Assembly (NCBI RefSeq): GCF_938040115.1
Contig: NZ_CALHXD010000174.1
Span: 1 to 13,607 of the forward strand
Reading direction: 5' to 3'
DNA: 13,607 nucleotides
DNA from: an uncultured Campylobacter sp.
Lineage (GTDB): Bacteria; Campylobacterota; Campylobacteria; Campylobacterales; Campylobacteraceae
The translations under genes were made by a program, and so were the position numbers. Numbering within the stretch: position 1 is the stretch's first letter; each line of letters opens with the position of its first letter. Below the pieces are notes generated by a model. That model was not told the DNA's origin and made no database searches. It worked only from the letters and a program-made list of their open reading frames with translations. Shown here one piece after another: positions 1-7,678 of this stretch.

Positions 1-826
1 CGTCTGCGTGCAGTTTGCGGCGGATACGCAAAGCGATATTTTAAAGCTAACGGGCTCAAATTTGAGCTTGTCGCAAAAGCTCGCCGAGCTAAACGAGCAA
101 AAAGCTGCGCTAGCTAGTCGCCTGGAGGACGTGAGGGGCGCAGTAAAAGAGGAGCTAGAGCGCCTAGATACGGCTAAAACTGCGGCTAGCTACGAGCTTG
201 GGCTAAGGTCTTTGGCGCAAACGCTAAAGCAGCGCGTCGCAGACGACGTAAACTATGCGGCCGCCAAAAAACAAAAGATCGACCCGCAGCGCCTCTCGCG
301 TATCGCGCAAACTACGATAAAAGACGGCGTAGTCGTCCTGATGCGTCAAAACCGCAACGAAATCGTGCGGCAAATCGACGTGTGCGCACAAAATATCGCG
401 CTAAAATTTGGCGAATTTGAGGGCAAAACGGCTGCTATCGAGGTCTTTAGCATAAACGACTATCTGCAATCAAAAGGGATAAATTTAGAGTGCATAGAGG
501 TCGCGGACGCGGTAGCTGGCGCGGCAAACTCGGGCGCGCAAGGCGTATCCGAGGCTGCCAAATTAGCCGCGGAGGAGTTTTTGGGCGCCCAGCGGATAAA
601 AAATTTCGTTTTCGAGCTTAGCGAATTTGAAAAAAGCGAGTTTAAAAAGCAGATCGAAGCCGCGCTAAAAGAGCAAGAAAAGGCGCTCGCAATCAGCGAA
701 GAAGCCCTAAAAAACGAGCTTGCCCAGCTGGCGCAAACTAGCGGAGCGAGCTCGCGGGAGCTAGAGCGACTAAACTCGCAAAGCGAGGCGATAAATGCTA
801 TAAATTTGGAGCTGCAAAGTGTTTGA
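1..826 (+). CDS. Dynamin-like protein DLP1-type, C-terminal part (partial, cut by window start)
   Basis: The reading frame is open to the window edge (a Val and a Cys codon precede the GTG at 8), so this is the C-terminal ~274 residues of a larger protein, not a gene starting at 8. The visible part is almost wholly helical and rich in Ala, Glu, Lys and Leu, with heptad-like stretches at both ends, consistent with the neck/trunk stalk of a bacterial dynamin-like protein. No GTPase motif is present because the N-terminal domain lies outside. The identification rests mainly on context: it overlaps by 8 bases a dynamin-like GTPase, the arrangement of the C. jejuni pair Cj0411/Cj0412, whose products form a hetero-oligomer that tethers membranes. 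On its own the segment could be mistaken for a generic coiled-coil protein. The final helix ends at TGA 824-826, inside the next gene. Confidence 0.75.
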   Translation, partial: VCVQFAADTQSDILKLTGSNLSLSQKLAELNEQKAALASRLEDVRGAVKEELERLDTAKTAASYELGLRSLAQTLKQRVADDVNYAAAKKQKIDPQRLSRIAQTTIKDGVVVLMRQNRNEIVRQIDVCAQNIALKFGEFEGKTAAIEVFSINDYLQSKGINLECIEVADAVAGAANSGAQGVSEAAKLAAEEFLGAQRIKNFVFELSEFEKSEFKKQIEAALKEQEKALAISEEALKNELAQLAQTSGASSRELERLNSQSEAINAINLELQSV

Positions 827-2666
827 GGAGTTTATAAACGCGTATAAAACGCGGTATTTTAAGATATTTTCGGACGATTTTCACGGGCGATTTAAGCGGC
901 TGCAAAACGAGCTAACCGAGCCCAAATTTCACCCTAGCATCGAGCTAGAGCGCGAGCTAAATAAACTCGATCTATTTTTATCTAGCCCGCTTACAGTCGC
1001 TATAGTTGGACAGTTTTCTAGTGGCAAATCTACGTTTTTAAACGCGCTTTTGGGTAGCGAAATCTTGCCCTCGGGCCTAACTCCGGTGACATCCAAGCCG
1101 ACCTTTATCAGATACGGCGCCGCGCCCGGTCTTAGCGTGCTTTACGAAAACGGCAGAGAGCTGTATCTGGGCGTCGAGGAGATAGGGCGATTCGTCGATC
1201 AGCGCGTGTTTGGCGATGATGTTAGCAGGCTTTGCGTTTACGCGCCCTCTGAGATTTTAAAGCTGGTAAATTTCGTCGATACGCCGGGGCTAAACTCGCT
1301 CTCAAAGGCCGACACCGCCGTCACGCACGAGGTGCTAAAAGACGTCGCGGGCGTCATCTGGCTAAGCCTCGCCGATAACGCCGCGCGCGCTAGCGAAGCC
1401 GCGCAGATCGAGGAGTTTTTAGCTGACGGGGGTAAAACGGCGATCTGCTTGCTAAATCAAAAAGATAAGCTAAGCAAGGACGAGCTTGAGCGGCTAAAAA
1501 ATCACGCACAAACGACATACGGGAGATTTTTTGGGCGCATCATCGCGGTTTCTGCGAAGCAGGCCGTAACGGCGCAGGCAAACGGCGACGCGGTGCTTTT
1601 GGCGGAGTCAAATTTTAGCGAAGTGATAAGCGCTATCCGCGAGCTTTTTGGCGGCGAAGAGATAAAAGAAAAATTCGTGCGCGAAAAGTGCGCTAGGCTG
1701 GTTGCCGTAAATGCCGAACAACACGAAAAGATCGCTAAAATTTACGAAAAAGCGGGCGATATAATCGCTAAATTTGACGCCGAGCTGGAGTCAAATTTAA
1801 AAGCCGTGCAAGAAAATTTTAAACCGAAAATCGAGCTAGCCTTTAACGAGCTAAAACACGTCGCAAAGCTCGTTGCAGACGAAATATTAGCCAGTCTAAA
1901 AAGCGTGAAAAAGTATAAATACGCGCCTCGAAAAACGCTGCTAAAGGGCGAGTATTTTGAAGCTAGCTCGTATGAGGCGGTTGATTTTGACAGCGACGAG
2001 GTGTTTTCAAAACTCATCTACAACGACGTAAAATTCGCCAAATTTTTTAGGACGTATAAGCGCGGCTTAAGCGCGCTACAAGAGGAGATCGGCGCGGCAC
2101 TGGATGAAATTTACGCTCGGCTAGAGTGCGAATTTATGATTTATAAATCCGAATTTGAAAATGCCCAAAAAGAGGACGAAACGCACTCTGATACCGTGTT
2201 TGCCGACGTTAGGACGTATGCGGGGCAGGTGTATAGGACGTTTTTGCGAGACTATGAGACGGCGAAATTTAAAGGACTGCAAAAGACGGCGCTGTTTTTT
2301 GAAAAGCTAAACCTCAAAGTCGCCGCAAACTACGAAAACGCCGTTAAAATCGCCGTGTATTTTCTAAAAGAAAAAATCGCGGGCTCGATGCGCGCACACG
2401 AGCAAAACGGCTTTGCTCTGTTTATCCCAAGCTTTGACGAGGTGCAAGACCGCGTTTTGACGTCGCTAAATTTATACGAATTTGAAAACGAAATGCTAGG
2501 TAATGCGTCATTTTTAAATAAAATTTTATCGGCTCTAAAGAGCGAATTTGCGCAGATAAAGAGCGAAAAACTAGCTAAGATCGCAGCTCTATCTGCAGGA
2601 CACGAGAAGCTAAGGGATGAAATTTTAAAAGCGGGCGAGAGGTTTGGTGAGCAAGATCTCGTTTAA
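819..2666 (+). CDS. Dynamin-like GTPase, DLP2 type
   Basis: A complete 615-residue bacterial dynamin-family GTPase, close to the length of C. jejuni Cj0412 (DLP2) as I recall it. The G domain is clear: P-loop GQFSSGKST at about residues 64-72, a switch-I TPVTS near 88-92, G3 DTPG at 154-157, a variant G4 NQKD at 213-216 in place of T/NKxD, and SAK at 245-247. From about 280 onward the protein is long-helical, as expected for neck and trunk bundles, and there is no strong membrane-spanning segment. The family binds and remodels or tethers membranes using GTP. The start is GTG at 819, with GGAG at 808-811 seven bases upstream; it lies inside the end of the upstream dlp1-like gene, so the two are very probably translationally coupled and made in step. 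The stop is 10 bases from a convergent small membrane-protein gene. The dynamin assignment is firm; the tethering role is inferred from C. jejuni. Confidence 0.93.
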   Translation: MFEEFINAYKTRYFKIFSDDFHGRFKRLQNELTEPKFHPSIELERELNKLDLFLSSPLTVAIVGQFSSGKSTFLNALLGSEILPSGLTPVTSKPTFIRYGAAPGLSVLYENGRELYLGVEEIGRFVDQRVFGDDVSRLCVYAPSEILKLVNFVDTPGLNSLSKADTAVTHEVLKDVAGVIWLSLADNAARASEAAQIEEFLADGGKTAICLLNQKDKLSKDELERLKNHAQTTYGRFFGRIIAVSAKQAVTAQANGDAVLLAESNFSEVISAIRELFGGEEIKEKFVREKCARLVAVNAEQHEKIAKIYEKAGDIIAKFDAELESNLKAVQENFKPKIELAFNELKHVAKLVADEILASLKSVKKYKYAPRKTLLKGEYFEASSYEAVDFDSDEVFSKLIYNDVKFAKFFRTYKRGLSALQEEIGAALDEIYARLECEFMIYKSEFENAQKEDETHSDTVFADVRTYAGQVYRTFLRDYETAKFKGLQKTALFFEKLNLKVAANYENAVKIAVYFLKEKIAGSMRAHEQNGFALFIPSFDEVQDRVLTSLNLYEFENEMLGNASFLNKILSALKSEFAQIKSEKLAKIAALSAGHEKLRDEILKAGERFGEQDLV

Positions 2667-2676
2667 GCGCGTCGAT

Positions 2677-2928
2677 CTAAACTATATTTGAAAGCCAAGT
2701 TAAAATTTGCTCCCAAACGGGCTTTTTGTTCTCGTCCTTGAAGCCTAAAAGTAGCTTGATGAATTTAAAAACGAAAATAACGAGCAGGAAAATATACGTG
2801 ATGAAAATGCCGACTAAAATTTCGTCGAAATACTCTTTTGATATGAAGTAGATGACCGTGCATAGCGGAGCACAAACGGCTGCGATACCTAAAAATAGCT
2901 TGACTTGGCGTAGTAAAAAATCACTCAT
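2677..2928 (-). CDS. Small two-helix membrane protein, function unknown
   Basis: I do not recognise this gene. The 83-residue product has two hydrophobic stretches, about residues 9-30 and 36-60, separated by a short polar turn (SKEYFDE), then a charged GFKDENKKP segment and an amphipathic Trp-containing tail, so it should be a small inner-membrane hairpin protein. I chose ATG at 2928 because AAGG lies nine bases upstream; the frame also allows TTG at 2946, but that start would overlap the ribosome site and add only six polar residues. It converges with the dynamin-like GTPase gene, ten bases apart, so no terminator fits between them except one lying inside the genes. Whether it works with the dynamin pair cannot be told from sequence. 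Hydrophobicity, a good ribosome site and compact placement argue for a real gene. Confidence 0.65.
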   Translation of the reverse strand: MSDFLLRQVKLFLGIAAVCAPLCTVIYFISKEYFDEILVGIFITYIFLLVIFVFKFIKLLLGFKDENKKPVWEQILTWLSNIV

Positions 2929-3004
2929 GCTTGATAACCTTTTCAAATTTGAGTAGCTAGGGTTGCATAAATTAAATCGCTTGCCAAATTTTCGCTAGCC
3001 GAGC

Positions 3005-3029
3005 TGCAAATTTAACGCTTAAATTTGCA
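3005..3029. repeat. Perfect inverted repeat, 11-bp arms, 3-base loop
   Basis: TGCAAATTTAA (3005-3015) and TTAAATTTGCA (3019-3029) are exact reverse complements around a CGC loop. It lies in the 221-base spacer (2929-3149) after the last gene of the minus-strand operon and before the small membrane-protein gene. Neither strand has a clean T-run straight after the stem and the arms are AT-rich, so it is a weak candidate terminator or mRNA 3'-end structure. It could equally be a by-product of the AAATTT word that is dense here: about seven copies between 3005 and 3155. Confidence 0.5.
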
Positions 3030-3149
3030 AGAATGCGCGATAAAGCCGAGCGTGTAACTCAATTTTAGAGCAAGCGCAGTCAAATTTAACAAAAACGTTA
3101 GGCTAAATTTAACTAAATTTAATCCGCTGCACTCCAAATTTAGCCAAAT

Positions 3150-4877
3150 TTACCCGTCAAACCCGACTTTCTTATCCTCGCCGAAATTTGAGCTCATCTC
3201 GCGCTTGATCTCGCTTTCAAAGTCGCCGATCGTAAATATCCCGTCCTCGCGCACGGCGACTTTTAGAGCCGTATTTTTAAGTGCTAGCATGATTTGCGCG
3301 CCGCTTAGCTCAAATTTAGCCAGCTGTTTGACGTCGAAATTTTCTTCAAAGCTCGCATTTTCGGGCAGCACTTTGCGCCAGATCGCAAGACGAGCGGCGA
3401 GGTCGGGCTTTTTAAACTCGATCTTATAATCAAACCTGCGAGAAAACGCGATATCTAGGCTTTGCAAGAAGTTCGTCGTGGCGATGAGCACGCCCTCAAA
3501 GCGCTCGATTTGCTCCAAAAATATATTTTGCATTTGGTTGTGCATCTTGTCCGCCCCACTGCCGCCCTCGACGCGCGTGCTTAGAAACTGATCGGCTTCG
3601 TTTAGCAGTAGCACGGGCTCGCTCTTGCTTTTGGCGCAGATTTCTTTGTAGGTGTCGAAAATTTTACGCACGTTTTGCTCGCTTTCGCCGACGTATTTGC
3701 TCAAAATTTTAGAGCAATCAAAGCTAAGAACCTGCTTTTTTAGGCTCTTTGCGAGGCTTAGCGCGCTCATGGTTTTGCCCGTACCCGGCGGTCCGTAAAA
3801 GATGATTTTGGCATCCACGTTTTTGCGCGACTTGATGCCCCAGCTAGATAGGCGCGCCAGCACGCGGCGATCTACTTGCTTTAAGATCGCGTCCAGCAGC
3901 TCTTTTACCTTGACGTCCAGCACGACGTCGTTTATGTCGGTCGATGGCTCGATGAGCTCAAAGATTTCCTGCTCTTTTACGAGAGTTTCTAGCGCTAGTT
4001 TTTTGCTTTTGCTCTCGGTTTTTGGGTGCATTACGCTTTGTAAAATTTCGTCTGTTATGTAAAATGTCCTGCTAAAGCCGCCGTAAGCGTTTAGCGACTC
4101 GTCGTAGTCGATGAGGCCGTTTTCGATTAGTTTTGAGCCCTCGTCCAGTAGAGCGCGGTTTTTTATGCGTTCAAATTCATCCGCGCTTAAAATCCCCACA
4201 AGCGCGTTTAGATCGCGGTTTGCGTCCGTTTCGCCGACGTATTCTTCCTTTAAAAGCGCGAGGAAAATCAGCTGCTCTTTGTCGTTTAGCGCGTTATCTT
4301 TGAAAATTTGCTCGACGGAAATCGAAATTTTGCTTAAATTTAGCCGTTTTTCGATGATGGCTTCTAGCTCTTTCACGTCTTTTTCGAGGCGGCTTTTGGC
4401 GTCGCTTGAGACGTTTTTGCTAAAAAACGAGAGCTTGCCGTAAAGCTCCACGCGTAAAAACTGATCTTTTAGATAATCAAGATGATCGGCGTAGGGCGCG
4501 ACTGCGGGCAACGTAAGTCCAAATTCGCCCTCTTCTAAAATTTTTAGAAAAAGCGGCGAGAGCGAGATCTCGCTGTGAAGCAGGCCTAGTAAATTTGAGC
4601 CCGCACCGTCTGCGTTAGGGTTTTTAAATATAGAAAAGCCCTGCACGATCCAGCCGCTTTCTAGCAGGTTTTTTACATCTGCAAGGCCTGCTAAAAATTT
4701 ATACTCCTCGCTACCAAAAACCGCGCAAAGCACGTCGTAGGCGCTACTTTGCGGAGTGCCCTCGACGTAGTTTTTGCTCAGGTGGCGTAAAATTTTCGCC
4801 TCGTTTTCGCTGCATTTTATGAGCGAGGAAATTTTAGAATTTTGCTCGCCGCCGATAAACTCTATCAAAAACCGCAC
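3150..4877 (-). CDS. AAA+ ATPase with large N-terminal domain
   Basis: A 575-residue protein. The C-terminal AAA+ module has Walker A GPPGTGKT at about 362-369, Walker B-like LLLNEADQF at 423-431, sensor 1 ATTN at 466-469 and a likely arginine finger in SRRFDY at 479-484, followed by a small helical lid. The Walker B Asp that normally coordinates magnesium is Asn (NEAD rather than DEAD), while the catalytic Glu remains; NEAD occurs in a known subgroup of SpoVK/FtsH-like AAA proteins, so this is probably not inactivation. Residues 1-300 are helical and unassigned. No protease zinc motif or membrane segment is seen, so it is more likely a cytosolic remodelling ATPase than a protease. The start is GTG at 4877-4875, sharing its first G with the stop of the upstream acyl-CoA ligase gene; AAGGGG lies about nine bases upstream. 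It is the last gene of the five-gene unit. C. jejuni encodes a similar AAA protein (Cj0377, from memory). Substrate unknown. Confidence 0.85.
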   Translation of the reverse strand: MRFLIEFIGGEQNSKISSLIKCSENEAKILRHLSKNYVEGTPQSSAYDVLCAVFGSEEYKFLAGLADVKNLLESGWIVQGFSIFKNPNADGAGSNLLGLLHSEISLSPLFLKILEEGEFGLTLPAVAPYADHLDYLKDQFLRVELYGKLSFFSKNVSSDAKSRLEKDVKELEAIIEKRLNLSKISISVEQIFKDNALNDKEQLIFLALLKEEYVGETDANRDLNALVGILSADEFERIKNRALLDEGSKLIENGLIDYDESLNAYGGFSRTFYITDEILQSVMHPKTESKSKKLALETLVKEQEIFELIEPSTDINDVVLDVKVKELLDAILKQVDRRVLARLSSWGIKSRKNVDAKIIFYGPPGTGKTMSALSLAKSLKKQVLSFDCSKILSKYVGESEQNVRKIFDTYKEICAKSKSEPVLLLNEADQFLSTRVEGGSGADKMHNQMQNIFLEQIERFEGVLIATTNFLQSLDIAFSRRFDYKIEFKKPDLAARLAIWRKVLPENASFEENFDVKQLAKFELSGAQIMLALKNTALKVAVREDGIFTIGDFESEIKREMSSNFGEDKKVGFDG

Positions 4878-6421
4878 TAAATTTCACCCCTTATCTGATC
4901 CTTTAAAACGCGTTTGAGCACCTTGCCCGTCGCATTTTTAGGCAGTTCGTCTTTAAAATAAATCGTCTTTGGAATTTTAAAATTCGCCAAGTGTTTTTTT
5001 AGATGCGCGCGGATATCTTTTTCGTCTAGGCTCATATTTTCTTTAAACTGGATAAACGCCGTGACCTCCTCGTCCGCGTGCTCGTCTCTGACGCCGATAA
5101 CGGCGGCGGCTTCGACTTCGGGTAGCTTAAAGAGCACCTCCTCGATCTCGCGCGGGTAGATGTTGATGCCCTTTGAGATGATGAGGTCTTTTTTGCGGTC
5201 GACGATAAAGATATAGCCCTCCTCGTCGATCTTAACGAGGTCGCCCGTGCGCAGCCAGCCGTTTACGATCGTTTCGTCGGTGGCGTCTGGCATATTTAGG
5301 TAGCCCTGCATCACGCAGTCGCCTTTTACGATTAGCTCGCCGACCTCGCCTGCGGATAGCTCCATCATCTCGTCGTTTATGCATTTTACTTCGTAGCCCG
5401 GCAGCGGCAAGCCGACGCTTGAGATTTTTTGTTTTTGCAGCGTGTTTGCCGATACGATAGGCGAGCATTCGCTAAGGCCGTAGCCCTCTATCAGCACCGC
5501 GCGCGGAAATTTAACGCGAAAATCGGTAATAGTCTGCTCGGCCAAAGGCGCTCCGCCGCTGATGAAAATCCTAATGCAGTTAAACCAGCGAAAATACCAC
5601 GGGATTTTGGCCTTGCCGATAGCCGTATAGATCGCCGGCACGCCTAAAAATACGGTCGCGCGCTTGAGCAGGACCTGTTTTAGGACGTTTGAAAACGGGA
5701 AAATGGACTTTACCAAAATAAGCGAACACGCCGAAAATATCGGTAGCAGCACCATCGCCGTGAGAGTAAAGCTGTGAAACATCGGCAAAAACACGGCAAA
5801 TCTATCTTTCGTGCGTACGTGAAAGACCTCGTGCGCGCCCTGGACGTTTGAGATGAGGTTGCGGTAGCTGATCATCGCGCCTTTTGGCTTGCCCGTGGTG
5901 CCTGATGTGTAGATGATGTGGGCTAGGTCGTCGATCTTTGGCTGGTCGGTCAAATTTAGCTCTATACGGCAGTTTAGCGCGTGCGCGTAGGCGATATTGT
6001 TTCCGTCAAATTCGGCCCTATCGCCAATCCAGACGATCTTTTTGATCGCAGTTTTGCTATCTAGTCCTTTTATCTCTTTTGCGAGTTCGACCGAAGCAAA
6101 GAGAAATTTCGCCCCGCAGTCGTTTATGATGTATTCGAATTCTTCGTATTTTAAGAAGGTATTTATCGGCACTGCGATCGCGCCAAGCAGAGTGATGGCA
6201 AAGTAGCTAGCGATAAACTCGGGCGAGTTGTTTACTATCATCGCGACTCGGTCGCCTTTTTTTATGCCCATACCTTGCAAAAACGCAGCCAGCGTAAAGG
6301 CGTTTGTGCGTAGCTGATTGTAGCTGATCTTGCTAGTTTCCGTATAGATCGCGATACCGCCGCCGTTTTTATCGACCGCGGCGTTTAGCATATCCTCGAA
6401 ATTTTCGTAAGGGTAGTTCAT
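4877..6421 (-). CDS. Acyl-CoA ligase (AMP-forming), FadD/LcfB-like
   Basis: A 514-residue member of the ANL adenylate-forming family, full length. It should activate a carboxylic acid, most likely a fatty acid, to acyl-AMP and then acyl-CoA. The motifs are complete: P-loop YTSGTTGKPKG at 171-181, YGLSECSP at 314-321, RTGD at 391-394, the hinge region beginning D408-RKKD and running through ISKGINIYP, and the C-terminal PKNATGK with the expected catalytic lysine near 500. The product resembles long-chain fatty-acid-CoA ligases rather than acetyl-CoA synthetases, which are longer. ATG at 6421 has AAGG seven bases upstream and lies 9 bases after the fadL-like stop, so the uptake porin and the ligase are co-transcribed. 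That pairing supports a fatty-acid substrate, but aromatic or other hydrophobic acids are possible. Campylobacter are generally not known to carry full beta-oxidation, so the fate of the acyl-CoA is unclear. Its TAG stop shares a base with the GTG of the AAA+ gene. Confidence 0.9.
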   Translation of the reverse strand: MNYPYENFEDMLNAAVDKNGGGIAIYTETSKISYNQLRTNAFTLAAFLQGMGIKKGDRVAMIVNNSPEFIASYFAITLLGAIAVPINTFLKYEEFEYIINDCGAKFLFASVELAKEIKGLDSKTAIKKIVWIGDRAEFDGNNIAYAHALNCRIELNLTDQPKIDDLAHIIYTSGTTGKPKGAMISYRNLISNVQGAHEVFHVRTKDRFAVFLPMFHSFTLTAMVLLPIFSACSLILVKSIFPFSNVLKQVLLKRATVFLGVPAIYTAIGKAKIPWYFRWFNCIRIFISGGAPLAEQTITDFRVKFPRAVLIEGYGLSECSPIVSANTLQKQKISSVGLPLPGYEVKCINDEMMELSAGEVGELIVKGDCVMQGYLNMPDATDETIVNGWLRTGDLVKIDEEGYIFIVDRKKDLIISKGINIYPREIEEVLFKLPEVEAAAVIGVRDEHADEEVTAFIQFKENMSLDEKDIRAHLKKHLANFKIPKTIYFKDELPKNATGKVLKRVLKDQIRGEI

Positions 6422-6430
6422 GACTGGGCC

Positions 6431-7678
6431 TTAAAATTTATATTTTACGTTCAAATTTATCGCCTGAGCGTTGCCGCGTTCAAATTTGCCGTTTGGATAG
6501 AGTCCCGACGCGTTTGAGTAGTAGTTCACGTCGCGCGCTTTTCTGTCTTGGTAGAAGTAGCTAGCTCCTAGCTCCAAAGCGCCTGTAAATTTGTAGTTAA
6601 AGCCCGCTGCATAGATGACGGCTTTGGTATCTGGCAGGTCAAAGCCCGTAGTATCGGCTCTAGAGGCGGCCTCGTCAAACGTAACCGCGCCCATCAGGCG
6701 GAGCTTATCCGTCGCGTCGTGCGCTACGCCGATACGGTAGGCGTTGCTGTCCTTCCAGTCACGCTTTTTAGATGCGTCAAATGCCGCAAAAAACGGATTG
6801 CGGTAGTGTGCGGCCGAGGCACCAGGGTAGTTGAAGTCAAGCTCTTTCCACGCCGACCAATACGTTCGCTCAAAGTCAAATAGCAGCGTGGTGTTTACGA
6901 TTTTGTACGATAGGGCTAAATTTAAGCTCGCAGGCAGCGGTACGGATAGCTTTGCGCTGCCGCTATAAGAGCCGCTCGGAAACGCTCCCCTCGGGTGCGC
7001 CGGTGCGCTGATGTCGGTGTCGCCTTTTAGATTCATATTTACTTTTGAGCGGTAGGTGGCCGCTAGGCTCAAATTTGAAGTAGGTTTATAGGTGATTGCC
7101 GCGTTGTAGCCGAAATTTATGCGGTCGCCTTTGATATCCTGCGAGGCGGGTAGGGCGCCTGAGACCTCCTGCACGGCCTCTCCTCTAGCGTAAACGGCGC
7201 GCAGGCCAAAGCCTAACGCGATGTTGTCGGTTAGCGCGTAGGCGACGCTAGGATTTACCTCGATCACTTTTAGGTCGAATTTTTTAGAAGTAGCTTTAGG
7301 CAAATTCTCGTCCCATCTCATCGACATTCCCGCAGGCACGACGACTGATAGGCCAAAGCGCCAGTCGTCAAACTGCGGCGTCACGAAGTGAAACGTAGGT
7401 ACGAGCGCGTTCGCTCTTTTGGAGGTGAGTTTGTTGCCGTTATAGTGCCTATACTTCGTCTTCGACATGCGCAGGTAGGTTAGCGAGCTCTCTAGGTAGT
7501 GTCCGCCGTCTAAAAATATCATATTTGCCGGGTTATTATAGGCTGCGTCGGGACCGAAGCTCGTCGCGACGTTTGAGTTTAAAAGCGCGATACTATCGCC
7601 GCTTTGCTCGGGGATTTTAAAGCCCGCCGCATTTAGACAGCAGCAAGCCGCTAGGCAAACGCCGATATATTTTCTCAT
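6431..7678 (-). CDS. FadL/OmpP1-family outer-membrane transporter
   Basis: A 415-residue outer-membrane beta-barrel protein of the FadL family, which lets long-chain fatty acids or other hydrophobic molecules cross the outer membrane. It has a signal peptide (positive MRK, hydrophobic core, NAA near 16-18) leading to a mature start GFKIPEQSG, the usual FadL beginning AGFxLxEQS. The family's NPA motif occurs as NNPANM at about 48-53. The rest alternates polar and hydrophobic residues as transmembrane strands, and the chain ends KYKF, with the terminal Phe needed for barrel assembly. Length is near the family norm. ATG at 7678 directly abuts the nfo stop and has AAAGGAG five bases upstream, a strong ribosome site. 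The acyl-CoA ligase follows 9 bases later. The signal peptide is unusually rich in Cys (CLAACCCL), which mimics a lipobox, but it is best read as an ordinary signal peptide. Confidence 0.9.
   Translation of the reverse strand: MRKYIGVCLAACCCLNAAGFKIPEQSGDSIALLNSNVATSFGPDAAYNNPANMIFLDGGHYLESSLTYLRMSKTKYRHYNGNKLTSKRANALVPTFHFVTPQFDDWRFGLSVVVPAGMSMRWDENLPKATSKKFDLKVIEVNPSVAYALTDNIALGFGLRAVYARGEAVQEVSGALPASQDIKGDRINFGYNAAITYKPTSNLSLAATYRSKVNMNLKGDTDISAPAHPRGAFPSGSYSGSAKLSVPLPASLNLALSYKIVNTTLLFDFERTYWSAWKELDFNYPGASAAHYRNPFFAAFDASKKRDWKDSNAYRIGVAHDATDKLRLMGAVTFDEAASRADTTGFDLPDTKAVIYAAGFNYKFTGALELGASYFYQDRKARDVNYYSNASGLYPNGKFERGNAQAINLNVKYKF

Noticed and set aside
3205..4443. Several plus-strand open frames inside the AAA+ ATPase gene
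   Set aside because: Ser/Phe/Arg-rich shadow translations of the minus-strand gene, with no start context.
5232..5647. Open frames overlapping the acyl-CoA ligase gene in other frames
   Set aside because: Arg/Ala-rich, low-complexity products without ribosome sites, lying wholly within a gene with full family motifs.
7622..7678. LAAC lipobox-like motif in the FadL-type signal peptide
   Set aside because: It comes too early for a signal hydrophobic core, and the downstream NAA-GF site fits the known FadL mature start.
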